Assembly (NCBI GenBank): GCA_963556065.3
Contig: CAUVYH020000005.1
Coordinates: 496,001 to 560,000 of the forward strand
DNA from: JBAXTE01 sp963556065
GTDB lineage: Bacteria > Bacteroidota > Bacteroidia > Bacteroidales > WCHB1-69
Direction of reading: 5' to 3'
Length of the DNA: 64,000 nt
Both the position numbers and the translations under genes were made by a program. Below the pieces are notes generated by a model. It was not told where the DNA came from, ran no database searches, and saw only the letters and a list, made by a program, of their open reading frames with translations. This document shows positions 27,096 through 35,959 of this stretch, in pieces. Numbering within the stretch: the stretch's first letter is position 1; each line of letters opens with the position of its first letter.

Positions 27096-28376
27096 ATGGG
27101 TGATATTGCAATAAAAATTGAAAATCTGAGTAAGCAATACCGGCTGGGAGTTGTAGGTACCGGAACATTGTCGCATGATTTAAAGCGTTGGTGGATGGTG
27201 AGTGTGCGGGGACAGGAAGATCCTTATCTTAAGATTGGCGAGGAGAACGACCGGGCATCGAAAGGAGCCTCCGATTACGTATGGGCGCTTAAAGATGTTA
27301 ATCTTGAGATAAAGCAGGGCGATGTAGTTGGAATTATTGGAAAAAACGGTGCTGGTAAATCTACATTGCTAAAGATTCTTTCCAGAGTTACAAAACCTAC
27401 TAAGGGAACCATCTCATATAAGGGACATATTGCTTCGCTACTTGAAGTCGGAACCGGATTTCATCAAGAGATGACTGGGCGTGAAAACATTTATATGAAC
27501 GGTTCGATTATGGGGATGAACAGAACCGAAATTACTCGTAAATTTGATGAAATTGTTGACTTTGCCGGAGTAGAACGTTATATCGATACTCCTGTGAAAC
27601 GCTATTCCAGTGGGATGACAGTACGCCTCGGTTTTTCAATTGCCGCTCACTTGGAACCTGATATTTTGGTGGTGGATGAAGTGCTTGCTGTAGGTGATGC
27701 TGAATTTCAGAAAAAAGCCATCGGTAAAATGCAGGATGTGAGCAAAGGAGGAGAAAGAACGGTCTTATTTGTAAGTCATAATATGGGCGCAATAAAAAAC
27801 CTGTGCAATAACGGCGTCTTAATAAATAATGGAAGAGTTGCTAAAATAGGGAAAATAGATGAAGTAATACACTCATATTTGAATACATATATTAGTGAAC
27901 GAAAAAAAATTGAATATTCATTCGAAAATGCACCCGGGAATCGTGAAGTTAGACTAATAAGAGCGGAAATAAAAAACCAAAAAGAGCCTATTGAAGCTGG
28001 GGATGAAGTTGAGTTATATTTTGAATTTTTACACCAAAGCGATGAAATAGCTGTTTATGATGTAACCTTTCATTTATATGATGAAATGAATAATTTGGTT
28101 TTCGTAGGGTCAACAGGTAGCGAAAAATGTAATAAAACCGTCACAAAAAAAGGATTGTACATCGCTAAAGCTATCATACCGTTAAACTTGCTAAATACAG
28201 GTACCTATAATATTGCACGATTGATATACGTGAGGAATAGGGGACAAATTGTTTACGAATTTAAAGACACCTTAAGTTTTGATGTTATCGTAAAAAACAC
28301 AGGGGGGTATGGATGGTACGGAGCTAAAGAAGGGATTGTAAAACCAAAGTTATTATGGGAGATTCAATTGCCATGA
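27096..28376 (+). CDS. wzt: Polysaccharide ABC exporter ATPase with C-terminal carbohydrate-binding domain (Wzt-like)
   Basis: A 426-residue ABC ATPase. Walker A GKNGAGKST is at residues 82-90, the signature is in YSSGMTVRLG, and Walker B is in DILVVDEVLAVGD. Residues about 250-426 form the extra beta-sandwich domain found in Wzt proteins that recognise the modified end of the glycan before export. It partners with the Wzm-like permease upstream. Its stop codon overlaps the ATG of the next gene (ATGA), so translation of the aminotransferase is probably coupled to it. Confidence 0.94.
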   Translation: MGDIAIKIENLSKQYRLGVVGTGTLSHDLKRWWMVSVRGQEDPYLKIGEENDRASKGASDYVWALKDVNLEIKQGDVVGIIGKNGAGKSTLLKILSRVTKPTKGTISYKGHIASLLEVGTGFHQEMTGRENIYMNGSIMGMNRTEITRKFDEIVDFAGVERYIDTPVKRYSSGMTVRLGFSIAAHLEPDILVVDEVLAVGDAEFQKKAIGKMQDVSKGGERTVLFVSHNMGAIKNLCNNGVLINNGRVAKIGKIDEVIHSYLNTYISERKKIEYSFENAPGNREVRLIRAEIKNQKEPIEAGDEVELYFEFLHQSDEIAVYDVTFHLYDEMNNLVFVGSTGSEKCNKTVTKKGLYIAKAIIPLNLLNTGTYNIARLIYVRNRGQIVYEFKDTLSFDVIVKNTGGYGWYGAKEGIVKPKLLWEIQLP

Positions 28377-29500
28377 GAGAAAATAATAAGCCGATATATG
28401 TTACAAAACCATCATTGCCTTCGCTTGATGAGTTTAATGAATATTTAAAACAAATTTGGGAATCCGGCATTTTAACTAATAATGGACAATTCCACAAAAA
28501 ACTAGAGGAAGAATTATGTAAATACCTCGGGGTGAAATATATTTCTCTTTTTTCAAATGGAACTTTGGCGTTAATTACTGCTTTACAGGCTTTGCGTATT
28601 ACTGGCGAAGTAATTACAACCCCATTTAGTTTTGTTGCTACTACACATTCTCTTTGGTGGAACAAAATCACTCCGGTTTTTGTAGATATTGAAGTTGATT
28701 ATCTAAACCTTGACCCGGCTAAAATTGAAGCTGCAATTACAGAAAGGACTACTGCAATAATGCCTGTGCATGTTTACGGAAACCCTTGTAAGGTCGATGA
28801 AATACAAAAAATTGCAGATAAGCATGGATTAAAAATAATTTACGATGCGGCTCATGCTTTTGGTGTTAAAAAGTCTGAGGAGTCAATTTTAAACTATGGC
28901 GATTTGTCTGTGTTGAGTTTTCATGCCACCAAAGTTTTCAGTACTGTAGAAGGCGGAGCAATTATTTCTCATAATGAGCAAATGAAACACCACATCGATA
29001 ATTTAAAAAATTTTGGTTTCAGAGGAGAAACAATAGTTGAGGAGCCCGGAATTAATGCAAAATTAAACGAAATACAGTCAGTCTATGGTTTGTTACAACT
29101 TAAAAGTATTGATTATTATATAAGTCAACGTAAAATAATTTCCGAACAATATCGTAAATTGTTAAAAGGTGTGCCAGGGGTTCGCTTTCTGAATGATATG
29201 GAAGATGTTTTACATTCATATTCGTATTTCCCGATTTTTATTGATGAAACCATATATGGTATTTCCAGAGATGAATTATACACAAAGCTAAAAGAAAATG
29301 AGGTGTTTGCGAGGAGATATTTTTATCCTTTGATTAGCAATCTCGAATCTTACCGTGATTTATTCTCAGCTACTAAAGAAAATCTGGTTGTAGCTAATAA
29401 AATCTCGGATCAGGTACTTTGTTTGCCATTGTACGTTGAGTTAGAGGAAGAATTTGTTGAGAAAATTTGCCATGTTATTTGTAATTATAAGAGTTATTAA
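28373..29500 (+). CDS. VioA-like NDP-4-keto-6-deoxyglucose aminotransferase (DegT family)
   Basis: A 375-residue PLP enzyme from the ATG at 28373, which overlaps the wzt stop codon; an in-frame ATG at 28355 inside wzt is less likely. The N-terminal VTKPSLPSLDEFNEYL and GILTNNG segments and the ITTPFSFVATTHSLWWN motif resemble VioA, which makes dTDP-4-amino-4,6-dideoxyglucose (viosamine, Qui4N). The internal-aldimine lysine is K187 in SFHATKVFST. It would need dTDP-4-keto-6-deoxyglucose from RmlA/RmlB encoded elsewhere. A related amino sugar, made by an FdtB- or LegC-type enzyme, is the main alternative. Confidence 0.85.
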   Translation: MRENNKPIYVTKPSLPSLDEFNEYLKQIWESGILTNNGQFHKKLEEELCKYLGVKYISLFSNGTLALITALQALRITGEVITTPFSFVATTHSLWWNKITPVFVDIEVDYLNLDPAKIEAAITERTTAIMPVHVYGNPCKVDEIQKIADKHGLKIIYDAAHAFGVKKSEESILNYGDLSVLSFHATKVFSTVEGGAIISHNEQMKHHIDNLKNFGFRGETIVEEPGINAKLNEIQSVYGLLQLKSIDYYISQRKIISEQYRKLLKGVPGVRFLNDMEDVLHSYSYFPIFIDETIYGISRDELYTKLKENEVFARRYFYPLISNLESYRDLFSATKENLVVANKISDQVLCLPLYVELEEEFVEKICHVICNYKSY

Positions 29501-29546
29501 ACAGATTATCATATAATTCAATACTAAAACCTTAATTTGAATAAAG

Positions 29547-30218
29547 ATGAAAAAACTGATTATTTTAGGAGGAAGAGGTGTCGGGATGTGGGCAGCAGCA
29601 ATAGCCAAAGATCTTGGAACTTTTGAAGTTCTGGGCTTTTTAAATGACGTAGTCCCGATTGGCCAGAAGATAGGAGTATATCAAGGATATAATGTGTTGG
29701 GCACATCTAAGGATGTAGAAAAATTTATTATGAAAAAAGATGTTTATTTTTTCATTGGATATTTCGGGCTGCAAAATGAAGAAGATACATTTAAAAAAAT
29801 CTGTGATCTCAATATTCCTAACGAAAAATTAGCGACACTAATACATCCGACAGCATATTTCCCCAAAGAGTTTTGCTCTATAGGCCATGGTGTTCTTGTA
29901 GCTCCTTTCGCCCGTATTTGTCCTGATTCTACAATCGAAGACAATTGTATATTAATGTCAAGTTGTATTATTGGCCATGATAGTACTATGAAACGGTTTT
30001 CACACCTGGCGGCAGACAGTATAGTGGGAGGAAATGTTGTTGTTGGATATGGAGCCCATGTCGGGACAAATGCAACTATTCGCGAGAATGTAACTATCGG
30101 CAATTACTCACTTATTGGTTCCGGATCTGTGGTTTTGAATGATGTCCCGGAAAATGCTATAGTTGTAGGGAATCCATCAAGAGTATTGCGGATAAAATCT
30201 CCTTCATCCTCAAAATAG
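29547..30218 (+). CDS. NeuD-family sugar N/O-acyltransferase
   Basis: A 223-residue protein with an N-terminal PglD/NeuD-type nucleotide-sugar-binding fold (MKKLIILGGRGVGMWAAAIAKD) and a C-terminal left-handed beta-helix of hexapeptide repeats (GHGVLVAPFARICPDSTIEDNCILMSS ... VVGYGAHVGTNATIREN) ending in VPENAIVVGNPSRV. The likely general-base histidine is in GHDSTMKRFSHLA. It probably acylates the 4-amino group made by the preceding aminotransferase. The donor could be acetyl-CoA, or an unusual acyl-CoA made by the CitE/MaoC genes that follow. Confidence 0.88.
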   Translation: MKKLIILGGRGVGMWAAAIAKDLGTFEVLGFLNDVVPIGQKIGVYQGYNVLGTSKDVEKFIMKKDVYFFIGYFGLQNEEDTFKKICDLNIPNEKLATLIHPTAYFPKEFCSIGHGVLVAPFARICPDSTIEDNCILMSSCIIGHDSTMKRFSHLAADSIVGGNVVVGYGAHVGTNATIRENVTIGNYSLIGSGSVVLNDVPENAIVVGNPSRVLRIKSPSSSK

Positions 30219-30598
30219 AACTTCGCCTGAATATGAAAAGTTAATTTTCGGGTAAATTATAGTAAGGTATCCATGTGGATTTATTAAAAACATATTCACA
30301 TATTTATCTGATAATCTGACAGATACCACTTTTACTTAAAATTATTATACTCGAAAAAAATATTTATATGATACTATAATAACGTAGTGCTTATACAATC
30401 AGATACTGTTCAAAATCAAGCGGAACCTCATGTAAATTTTAGTAAGTACTTGCAATTTAAGTACTGAATTTAACAGAAAAATTTACTCACCTGTACTTTT
30501 TTGTAATTTGCGGATTTAAGGTTCCATATCAAATATTTTTTTTATATTAGCGAAAAATAAATTTGAAAATTGTATTTCAAAGCTAAAAGACACAAAAC
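30219..30598. other. Intergenic region in the polysaccharide locus
   Basis: A 380-bp AT-rich gap. It has a possible -7 box (TAAATTTG, 30558-30565). cggaacct near 30420 and aaggttcc near 30520 form a short distant inverted repeat, whose meaning is unclear. I see no ORF. Confidence 0.35.
30558..30565 (+). promoter_or_regulatory. Possible -7 promoter for the CitE-like/MaoC block
   Basis: TAAATTTG matches TAnnTTTG, 33 bp before the ATG at 30599. It suggests separate transcription of the three acyl-CoA genes. Confidence 0.5.
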
Positions 30599-31438
30599 AT
30601 GTTGAAATCATTTTTTTTTGTACCTGCTAATAATGCAAAATTTATTGCTAAAAGTAAAGACATTAATGCAGACTATATTGTCTTCGACATAGAAGATGCT
30701 GTGCTTGGTCAGGAGATAGAGTTGTGTTTTAGCAATTTGAGTTTATTGGAAATTGCAGATAATCATTTTGTGAGGTTTCGTTTTTTTGACGCAAAAAACA
30801 ATTTAAATGATAATGATTTCAATAGATTACTGGGTATGGGGTTTCGCAAATTTATCATACCAAAGTTTTCCGGGCTATGTCAGGCAGAAATTATACGCGA
30901 CTTTATTGAAAAACTTGAGTATTCAAAGAATTTAACTTTTTGCCTGTTATTGGAAGATCCATTCGGTTTGCTTTCGGTTTATGAGACATTACAGAAAAAT
31001 ATTATTCCGGTTTTTGCAATTGGTTTAGGTAGTCACGATTATTGCAATTCTATTGGTATGAAACACACTCAGGCAAATCTGTATTTTGCAAAACAAATGA
31101 TACTGAACCATGCCAAGGCTTTTAATGCATTAGCATTGGATACTGTTTCGGTAAATATTGGCGATGATCAGGAGTTTATTGATGAAAGCCTGACCGGTTT
31201 CAACATGGGTTTTGATGGAAAGTTCGTAATTCATCCTCAGCAAGTCAGGTTGTTAAAAGAAATCCGTTATTACTCTGAAAATGAGGTGGCAGAGGCAGAA
31301 AGAGTATATGATAAGATTATGGAAATAAAAGATCAAAAAGCTGCAGTCGTTAAGATAGGTGATAAAGTATTTGAGAAACCTCACATAAACCGCATTATTA
31401 ATATAATTAATTGGAAAAAAAATTATGGAAATAAATAA
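30599..31438 (+). CDS. HpcH/HpaI aldolase / citrate lyase beta (CitE-like), first copy
   Basis: A 279-residue TIM-barrel protein of the CitE-like family. Family features are the FFFVPANN start, the Mg-binding YIVFDIEDAVLG segment, the LLLEDPFGLL glutamate region, AIGLGSHDY and the GFDGKFVIHPQQ C-terminal motif. Members form or cleave malyl-, citramalyl- or beta-methylmalyl-CoA. It is one of two non-identical copies that flank a MaoC dehydratase. In the middle of a glycan locus this suggests production of a hydroxyacid acyl group rather than central metabolism. The exact substrate is unknown. Confidence 0.85.
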   Translation: MLKSFFFVPANNAKFIAKSKDINADYIVFDIEDAVLGQEIELCFSNLSLLEIADNHFVRFRFFDAKNNLNDNDFNRLLGMGFRKFIIPKFSGLCQAEIIRDFIEKLEYSKNLTFCLLLEDPFGLLSVYETLQKNIIPVFAIGLGSHDYCNSIGMKHTQANLYFAKQMILNHAKAFNALALDTVSVNIGDDQEFIDESLTGFNMGFDGKFVIHPQQVRLLKEIRYYSENEVAEAERVYDKIMEIKDQKAAVVKIGDKVFEKPHINRIINIINWKKNYGNK

Positions 31439-31439
31439 A

Positions 31440-31886
31440 ATGGGACATTACTTCGAAGATTTTGAAGAAGGGCAAGTTTATAATCATTGTCAGTCGAAAA
31501 CTATTTTCGAAAGCGACAACAACATTTTTAGTTTACTAACAATGAACCATCATCCTGTTCATACTAATATTGACTATTGCAGTAAACAACAACATGGGCG
31601 TATTTTGGTTCCGGGAACACTTGTTTTTTGTTTAACTGTACACATGAGTGTATTGGATATCAGTGGACAGGCAATTGCAAATCTGGCGTATGAAAACATT
31701 GACCATCTTGCTCCTACATTTATTAATGACACAATATACAGTAAAACAACTATTCTGGAAACCAGGGAATCAAAATCCAAACCGGACAGAGGTATTATTT
31801 ATGTTGAAACGGTTGGATATAATCAAAATAACGAAGACGTAATAAAATTTAGAAGAAAAGTATTAATAAAAAAAAGACCTAAGTAA
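31440..31886 (+). CDS. MaoC-family hydratase/dehydratase
   Basis: About 148 residues from the ATG at 31440, one base after the previous stop; an in-frame ATG at 31425 overlaps the upstream gene. The start MGHYFEDFEEGQ and the NHHPVHTNIDYC region followed by GRILVPGTLVFCL match hot-dog-fold MaoC enzymes of the mesaconyl-CoA hydratase type, which add or remove water at 2-enoyl-CoA thioesters. Between two CitE-like genes it would interconvert malyl-type and fumaryl/mesaconyl-type CoA esters. It is a small cytosolic protein. Confidence 0.86.
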   Translation: MGHYFEDFEEGQVYNHCQSKTIFESDNNIFSLLTMNHHPVHTNIDYCSKQQHGRILVPGTLVFCLTVHMSVLDISGQAIANLAYENIDHLAPTFINDTIYSKTTILETRESKSKPDRGIIYVETVGYNQNNEDVIKFRRKVLIKKRPK

Positions 31887-31888
31887 TT

Positions 31889-32806
31889 ATGGATAAATTC
31901 AATTATGTAATGCGCAGCCTGATGTTTGTACCCGGACACAGCCAAAAGTTACAGGAAAGTGCTGCCAAATCTAATGCGGATGTTATTCTGCTGGATATTG
32001 AAGATTCTGTTTTGCCTGAATCGAACAAACAGATTGCCCGCGATATGATCGTTAAAAATGTTAGTGATGGAATGTTTAAGGATTACAGTGTATTTATAAG
32101 AATTAATGATTTGGAAAGCGGATTTTTACTTGATGATGTCTTGCAAACAACAATACCGGGAATAGATGGCTATTTATTTTCTAAAACCTATACTGCAAAA
32201 GATATTGTCTTCTTCGACAAACTGCTTATGTCAATTGAGTTAAAGAAAAATATACCGGTCGGGACCTTTAAAATAATCCCTATTCTGGAAACAGCATCAT
32301 CCATAATAAATGCAGATGAAATAGCAAAAGCATCAAGCCGCAATGTAGCTATTGGTTTTGGTTCCGAAGATTTTGTCAGTGACCTTCAGGGGATTCGTGA
32401 TTTTGAAATGGCACATAGTATATTCTCACCAAGAGCATGGGTTGCTATGGTTGCCCGTACAAACAAAATGATACCTATTGATGCTGCATATATTAAAATT
32501 CATGACGAAGAAGGGCTTGAGAAGCATTGTCAAATGGGAAGAAAACTTGGTTATTCAGGAATGTGGACATTACATCCTAAACAAAATGATATGCCAAACA
32601 GATATTATTCGCCCTCTGAAGATGAAATTAATGAAGCTTATGAAATACTGCGTTTAGATCAGGATGCGAGAAAATTAGGAAAGGGAGTTGCAATTATTAA
32701 CGGGAAATTTATTGGCCCGCCACTGGTTGTAAAAGCAAACCATGTGATAAACAGAGCAAAATTAATTGAGTCAAGACACAAAAAAAATCTTGGAACAATT
32801 GATTAG
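31889..32806 (+). CDS. HpcH/HpaI aldolase / citrate lyase beta (CitE-like), second copy
   Basis: A 305-residue CitE-like protein starting two bases after the MaoC stop. It shows RSLMFVPGHS, VILLDIEDSV, IPILETASSI with the catalytic-region glutamate, GFGSEDFVSDL and GMWTLHPKQND. These are more canonical than in the first copy, so this is the likelier catalytic malyl-CoA-type lyase, with the first copy a partner or a divergent enzyme. The gene is the last of this three-gene unit. Confidence 0.88.
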   Translation: MDKFNYVMRSLMFVPGHSQKLQESAAKSNADVILLDIEDSVLPESNKQIARDMIVKNVSDGMFKDYSVFIRINDLESGFLLDDVLQTTIPGIDGYLFSKTYTAKDIVFFDKLLMSIELKKNIPVGTFKIIPILETASSIINADEIAKASSRNVAIGFGSEDFVSDLQGIRDFEMAHSIFSPRAWVAMVARTNKMIPIDAAYIKIHDEEGLEKHCQMGRKLGYSGMWTLHPKQNDMPNRYYSPSEDEINEAYEILRLDQDARKLGKGVAIINGKFIGPPLVVKANHVINRAKLIESRHKKNLGTID

Positions 32807-33143
32807 AATTTGCAAAACACCGGTAAACAAAATTTCTAATTATTAAGAAGAAAACAATTATGCCCTTCAATAATGGCCAGCCTGATTAGTTTCTATGGTA
32901 CTTCCGGATTATAAATAGGAAAAGCATTCATTTTTGCAGTGATTATTTTCTTATAGGAGAAACTCCATGCTAATTATAGGTCTTACATCAAATAATTGTT
33001 TTACTTATGTTCTTATGCCAGTTGACAATATTGGGTTAAATTATTAATACAGCCATTTCTTTTTTATGCAGTAGCATCTAAAATATGTAGTAAAAACAAC
33101 CTCGCTAAATGGGGATATATTGGAAGAAAATACTTTTTTAATT
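32807..33143. other. Intergenic region before GT2 gene
   Basis: About 337 bp of AT-rich DNA. No terminator, repeat or ORF longer than a few codons is visible. Confidence 0.35.
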
Positions 33144-34082
33144 ATGAATAAAGAGCCACTGGTTTCCATACTGTGCCTGACTTATAATCATGCAGGTTTT
33201 ATTTCTCAGGCAATTGAAGGATTTTTAATGCAGAAGACAAATTTTCCTTTTGAGATTTTAATTCATGATGATGCGTCAACAGATGGGACAACTGAAATTA
33301 TTAAAGAATATGAACGTAAGTATCCAGAACTCATAAAACCAATTTACCAAAAGGAAAATCAATTTTCTATAGGGGTGAAAATTACACTTACGTATCAGTA
33401 CCCGAGAGCAAGAGGCAAATACTTAGCATTCTGTGAGGGTGATGATTATTGGATTGATCCAAACAAATTACAAAAGCAGGTTGATTTTTTGGAAGCCAAT
33501 TCTGACATATCTCTTTGTTATCATGGTGTTAATCAAGAATTTATTGGTGGTCAAACCGAAGTTAATAGCCTTAGCGTTGTTGAGGCCGGTGATATTTTTG
33601 ACACAAGTAGTATTTGGACGAATTGGACGATTCAAACAGCTACTATAGTTATTAGAAGAGAAATTGTAAGATCGCAGGATTTTATATTAAAGGCTTCGGA
33701 TTCAAAAATGTATTTTGGCGACATGTTTCTAATTTTGTCTGCAAATGAGTACGGCAGGGTCGTTGGGTTAAAAGAAATAATGTCTGTCTATCGTAAGCAT
33801 TCCGGCTCAATAACAGATCAAGGAAGCAACCCTACCGTTGACAATATGGTGAAAATGCTTAATTATATTCACTTTATAGGCACGCTATTTAACGGTAAAT
33901 ACAAAAGTCAGTGTAGATCTTATTACTCTTTTAAAACATTCAGATATGCATACGTTTGTAAAGAAAGAGGTCTAATTAATAAATCTATTGTCTTTTTTAT
34001 GAAGTCATTTTTTAGTAATCCTTTCAAGTTTTATACTTTACTTGTTGGAGAAGTTAAAGTCAAAATCCACAAAAAACATTAA
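33144..34082 (+). CDS. Family 2 glycosyltransferase
   Basis: A 312-residue GT-A enzyme from the ATG at 33144; the frame extends to a TTG at 33120. The GT2 landmarks are PLVSILCLTYNHAGFISQAI, the HDDASTDGT aspartates and the DXD-like CEGDDYW. The C-terminal part has no membrane helix, so it would act at the cytoplasmic face on a lipid-linked acceptor. It fits assembly of the exported glycan. Donor and acceptor sugars are not predictable. Confidence 0.9.
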   Translation: MNKEPLVSILCLTYNHAGFISQAIEGFLMQKTNFPFEILIHDDASTDGTTEIIKEYERKYPELIKPIYQKENQFSIGVKITLTYQYPRARGKYLAFCEGDDYWIDPNKLQKQVDFLEANSDISLCYHGVNQEFIGGQTEVNSLSVVEAGDIFDTSSIWTNWTIQTATIVIRREIVRSQDFILKASDSKMYFGDMFLILSANEYGRVVGLKEIMSVYRKHSGSITDQGSNPTVDNMVKMLNYIHFIGTLFNGKYKSQCRSYYSFKTFRYAYVCKERGLINKSIVFFMKSFFSNPFKFYTLLVGEVKVKIHKKH

Positions 34083-34114
34083 ATTTGCATTTGATTACCA
34101 AACATTGAAAATAG

Positions 34115-35089
34115 ATGAAAATACTAATCACCGGAGCGGACGGTTTTATCGGGTCTCACTTAACAGAGATGTTACTTGAGCAGAACCATGAAGTCAGAGC
34201 TTTATCATATTATAATTCGTTTAATAACTGGGGCTGGCTCGAAGGAATTAAACATGAAAACCTTGAAGTAGTTTCCGGTGATATTCGCGATCCGTATTTT
34301 TGCAGAACAATTGCCAAAGATGTGGATACGATATTCCATCTTGCCGCTTTAATTGCCATCCCTTATTCGTATGTAGCACCCGATAGTTATATCGACACAA
34401 ACGTTAAAGGAACCTTAAACATTTGCCAAGCGGCACGGGATTTAGGGGTACAAAAAGTAATTGTTACTTCCACTTCGGAAGTTTACGGCACAGCACAATA
34501 TGTTCCTATAGATGAAAAACATCCCAAGCAGCCACAGTCGCCATATTCTGCATCAAAAATAGGTGCCGACATGATTGCGATGAGCTTTTACAATGCGTTT
34601 GAATTGCCGGTTGTAATAGCGCGTCCGTTTAATACATACGGCCCCCGCCAATCAAATCGTGCAATAATTCCGTCGATTATAACTCAAATTGCAAATGGCA
34701 TTAAAGAGATAAAACTGGGCGATTTAACCCCAACCCGGGATTTTAATTTTGTAAAAGACACCTGCCGTGGTTTTATCCAGTTGGCACAATGTAATAAAGC
34801 AATAGGCCAAGAGGTTAATATTTCAAGTAACTACGAAATATCTATGCGCGATACTCTTGATTTAATTGCTGGAATTATGCAGTCAGATGTAAGGTTTGTG
34901 GAAGACAGTCAGCGCATTCGACCCAAAAATTCCGAAGTTTTCAGATTGTGGGGCGATAATTCATTGATAAAATCATTAACCGGTTTTGTTCCCGATTATT
35001 CTATTGAAGAAGGGCTTAAAGAGACGGTAAACTGGTTTTTGCAAAAAGATAATTTGCGAAAGTATAAAGCAAATATTTACAACGTATAA
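34115..35089 (+). CDS. LegB-like NAD-dependent 4,6-dehydratase (extended SDR)
   Basis: A 324-residue extended SDR with GADGFIGSH at residues 7-15 and the YSASK catalytic motif at Y144/K148. The SYYNSFNNWGWLE segment is characteristic of LegB, the GDP-GlcNAc (or UDP-GlcNAc) 4,6-dehydratase of the legionaminic-acid pathway. Together with the PtmE-like nucleotidyltransferase downstream it would open a GDP-linked 6-deoxy-4-keto-GlcNAc route. No sialic-acid-type synthase is present in the window, so the product is probably not legionaminic acid. Confidence 0.85.
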   Translation: MKILITGADGFIGSHLTEMLLEQNHEVRALSYYNSFNNWGWLEGIKHENLEVVSGDIRDPYFCRTIAKDVDTIFHLAALIAIPYSYVAPDSYIDTNVKGTLNICQAARDLGVQKVIVTSTSEVYGTAQYVPIDEKHPKQPQSPYSASKIGADMIAMSFYNAFELPVVIARPFNTYGPRQSNRAIIPSIITQIANGIKEIKLGDLTPTRDFNFVKDTCRGFIQLAQCNKAIGQEVNISSNYEISMRDTLDLIAGIMQSDVRFVEDSQRIRPKNSEVFRLWGDNSLIKSLTGFVPDYSIEEGLKETVNWFLQKDNLRKYKANIYNV

Positions 35090-35098
35090 TGAGAAGCT

Positions 35099-35947
35099 AT
35101 GAGTAATGTACTAATAACGGGAAGTTCCGGTTTTGTCGGAAAAGTTCTGATGTCCGAATTGCAGAAAGAAAACATATCTGCACAAGGCATTGACATTGCC
35201 GATGGCTTCGATATAACGGACTTTAGTACATTGGAAAAGCTTACAGATATTGATTGCATTGTACATCTTGCAGCAAAATCATTCGTACCCGATTCGTTCA
35301 CAAAGCCACGGGATTTTTATCAAACCAACATTTCAGGAACTTTAAATGTTCTGGAATTGGCAAGAAAACATAATGCAAGCGTGATATTTTTTTCCAGCTA
35401 CCTGTATGGGGCCCCTGAATATTTGCCGATTAACGAAGAGCATCGACTTGATCCGCATAATCCCTATGCTCAAAGCAAGCTGATCGGTGAATCTTTATGT
35501 TGCGCCTATCATAGAGATTTTGGAGTTCCTGTTATAATCTTCAGGCCATTCAATATTTATGGAAAAAATCAAAATTCGGATTTTCTTATTCCCACAATCA
35601 TAAAACAATGTGAATCCGGATTAATCAGATTAAAAGATTCTAGACCTAAAAGGGACTATATTCACGTTTCGGATGTTGCAAAAGCAATATGCCTTGCAAT
35701 TAAAAAGCAAAACAGCAATTTGGAAATATTTAACCTTGGCACGGGAGTTTCTTTTTCCGTGAAGGAGATTGTTGAGCTAATAATTAATAACTTTGCTAAA
35801 GTTATTAACGTTGAGTACGACAATAAGCAAAGAAAAAATGAAGTGCTCGATTGTTATGCCGACATTACTAAAATGAAAAACTATTTCGGCTGGACTCCTC
35901 AGGTTTCTTTGAGTGAAGGATTGAAGAGCATTTTAAACAAAGAATAA
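35099..35947 (+). CDS. NAD-dependent sugar epimerase/reductase (extended SDR)
   Basis: A 282-residue SDR with GSSGFVGKV at the N terminus and the NPYAQSKL YxxxK motif. It starts 9 bp after the LegB-like gene. The RPFNIYGKNQ and KRDYIHVSDVAKAI segments are typical of nucleotide-sugar epimerases and 4-keto reductases. It may reduce or epimerise the 4-keto product of the LegB-like enzyme, giving a 6-deoxy-HexNAc. The precise stereochemistry is unknown. Confidence 0.85.
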   Translation: MSNVLITGSSGFVGKVLMSELQKENISAQGIDIADGFDITDFSTLEKLTDIDCIVHLAAKSFVPDSFTKPRDFYQTNISGTLNVLELARKHNASVIFFSSYLYGAPEYLPINEEHRLDPHNPYAQSKLIGESLCCAYHRDFGVPVIIFRPFNIYGKNQNSDFLIPTIIKQCESGLIRLKDSRPKRDYIHVSDVAKAICLAIKKQNSNLEIFNLGTGVSFSVKEIVELIINNFAKVINVEYDNKQRKNEVLDCYADITKMKNYFGWTPQVSLSEGLKSILNKE

Positions 35948-35959
35948 AATTAAGAGATT

